From positions 1 to 14,180 of the forward strand of contig CALBTT010000064.1 of assembly GCA_937967645.1 (NCBI GenBank): a stretch of 14,180 nucleotides of DNA, in the 5' to 3' direction. Position 1 is the stretch's first letter; every line of letters begins with the position of its first letter. Source of the DNA: an uncultured Zoogloea sp. (GTDB lineage: Bacteria; Pseudomonadota; Gammaproteobacteria; Burkholderiales; Rhodocyclaceae). Below the pieces are notes generated by a model. It was not told the origin of the DNA. It searched no databases and saw nothing but the letters and a program-made list of their open reading frames with translations. Both the position numbers and the translations under genes were made by a program. Of this stretch, positions 13,590-14,180 are shown one piece after another.

Positions 13590-14048
13590 ATGAACCAAAC
13601 CGCTCCCTCCTTGCCGCTCGATCCCCAGGTCGAGCGAATCGTCCGCGACAGCTTCGCCCGCCAGGGCCTGATGCACCACCTGGGCGCCGAACTGCACGAG
13701 GTTGCGCGCGGACGGGTCAGCATCCGGTTACCGTTCCGCGAAACCCTCACCCAGCAGCATGGCTACTTCCATGCCGGGGGCACCAGCGCCATCGCCGACT
13801 CGGCCGGCGGCTACGCGGGCTTCACGCTGTTTCCACCGGACAGCTCCGTGCTGACCGTCGAGTTCAAGATCAACCTGCTCGCCCCCGCGCAGGGCGACTA
13901 CCTTGAAGCGGTCGGTACGGTGGTGCGCTCCGGACGCACCCTGACCATCTGCCAGCTCGAAGTCTTCGGCGTCACCGAACAGGGACGAGCCCAGGTGGCG
14001 CTCGGCCAGCAGACCCTGATCTGCCTGCAGGGCAAGCAGGATCGATGA
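13590..14048 (+). CDS. PaaI-like hotdog-fold thioesterase
   Basis: A 152-residue hotdog thioesterase. The key block is HGYFHAGGTSAIADSAGGYAGF (57-78), with Asp70 at the position of the catalytic Asp of PaaI and the H-x-G-G turn that holds the thioester carbonyl. LTVEFKINLLAPAQGDYLEAVGTVVRSGRTLTICQLEVF is the usual second half. PaaI proteins hydrolyse stalled hydroxyphenylacetyl-CoA and similar acyl-CoA esters, releasing CoA. The gene starts four bases after the hydratase TAG, so the pair is an operon. The Shine-Dalgarno is poor (GGAAC at 13577), consistent with translation reinitiation. Confidence 0.88.
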   Translation: MNQTAPSLPLDPQVERIVRDSFARQGLMHHLGAELHEVARGRVSIRLPFRETLTQQHGYFHAGGTSAIADSAGGYAGFTLFPPDSSVLTVEFKINLLAPAQGDYLEAVGTVVRSGRTLTICQLEVFGVTEQGRAQVALGQQTLICLQGKQDR

Positions 14049-14112
14049 CGTTTCCGGTGTCCGCGCAAGGATGCGCTCGGCGGCCAGTTCCGCCATTCAT
14101 GAAGGAGAACCC

Positions 14113-14134
14113 ATGACCCCAACCACGACCCAAA
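14113..14134 (+). CDS. Start of a third operon gene, truncated by adapter
   Basis: AGGAGAACCC precedes an ATG at 14113, and seven codons (MTPTTTQ) follow before the genomic sequence ends. The ribosome site is identical to that of the hydratase gene. In several proteobacterial paa clusters a phenylacetate-CoA ligase gene (paaK) follows paaI, so that is a guess for its identity; the few residues cannot confirm it. Confidence 0.6.
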
Positions 14135-14180
14135 AGATCGGAAGAGCACACGTCTGAACTCCAGTCACGAATCACCATCT
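14135..14180 (+). other. Illumina TruSeq adapter contamination
   Basis: From 14135 the sequence is AGATCGGAAGAGCACACGTC and continues exactly as the TruSeq index-read adapter up to GTCAC at 14168. Eight bases (GAATCACC) at the index position and ATCT, the start of the P7 segment, complete it. The reverse strand translates to the known artefact peptide with DVCSSDL. Genomic sequence ends at 14134. Confidence 0.98.

Noticed and set aside
13972..14178. Reverse open frame beginning MVIRDWSSDVCSSDL
   Set aside because: Its start is a translation of the sequencing adapter; the rest is antisense to the thioesterase gene.

Overview
The window is a GC-rich stretch of chromosome, apparently from a proteobacterium. 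The genes are tightly packed, the regulators are of proteobacterial LysR and MocR type, and most neighbours overlap by ATGA. The protein families fit a Xanthomonadales-like gammaproteobacterium or a Burkholderiales-like betaproteobacterium. A short seven-base tandem repeat (7352-7386) leans weakly towards the former and the start of a phenylacetate-type operon at the right end leans weakly towards the latter, so I do not decide. No RNA gene, insertion sequence, CRISPR array or phage gene is visible. The last 46 bases are not genomic: they are an Illumina adapter.

Left part (1-5252): the 3' end of a PhzF-family gene faces a LysR regulator. Upstream of that regulator, on the minus strand, is a compact four-gene vitamin B6 operon: yggS (PLP homeostasis), a class I glutamine amidotransferase, a PdxY-type pyridoxal kinase and an unrecognised 91-residue protein. 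It is transcribed divergently from ptsJ, which encodes a MocR-type regulator (winged helix fused to an aminotransferase-like PLP domain). The 70 bp between them hold two copies of a palindrome, TTGTC-N4-GACAA, exactly 22 bp apart and embedded in two overlapping weak promoter-like elements. This is a strong candidate PtsJ operator controlling both directions.

Middle part (5318-8482): a class IV (branched-chain type) aminotransferase is divergent from a GcvA-like LysR regulator, with a 26-bp near-palindrome between them. The LysR gene runs through the seven-base repeat into a GNAT acetyltransferase, followed 4 bp later by a PrxQ-like peroxiredoxin.

Right part (8545-12559, minus strand): a seven-gene operon encodes a LysE-type exporter, an NTF2/SnoaL-like protein, a cupin, a DUF1330 protein, an alpha/beta hydrolase, an MFS transporter and a 45-residue single-helix membrane protein. 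Six of the genes overlap one another or are separated by only 4 bp. The mix looks like uptake, conversion and export of a small organic molecule, but the substrate cannot be read from the sequence. Divergent from it (12791 onward) are a PaaF-like enoyl-CoA hydratase, a PaaI-like thioesterase and the first codons of a third gene cut off by the adapter. This is probably the start of a phenylacetate or related acyl-CoA catabolic operon.
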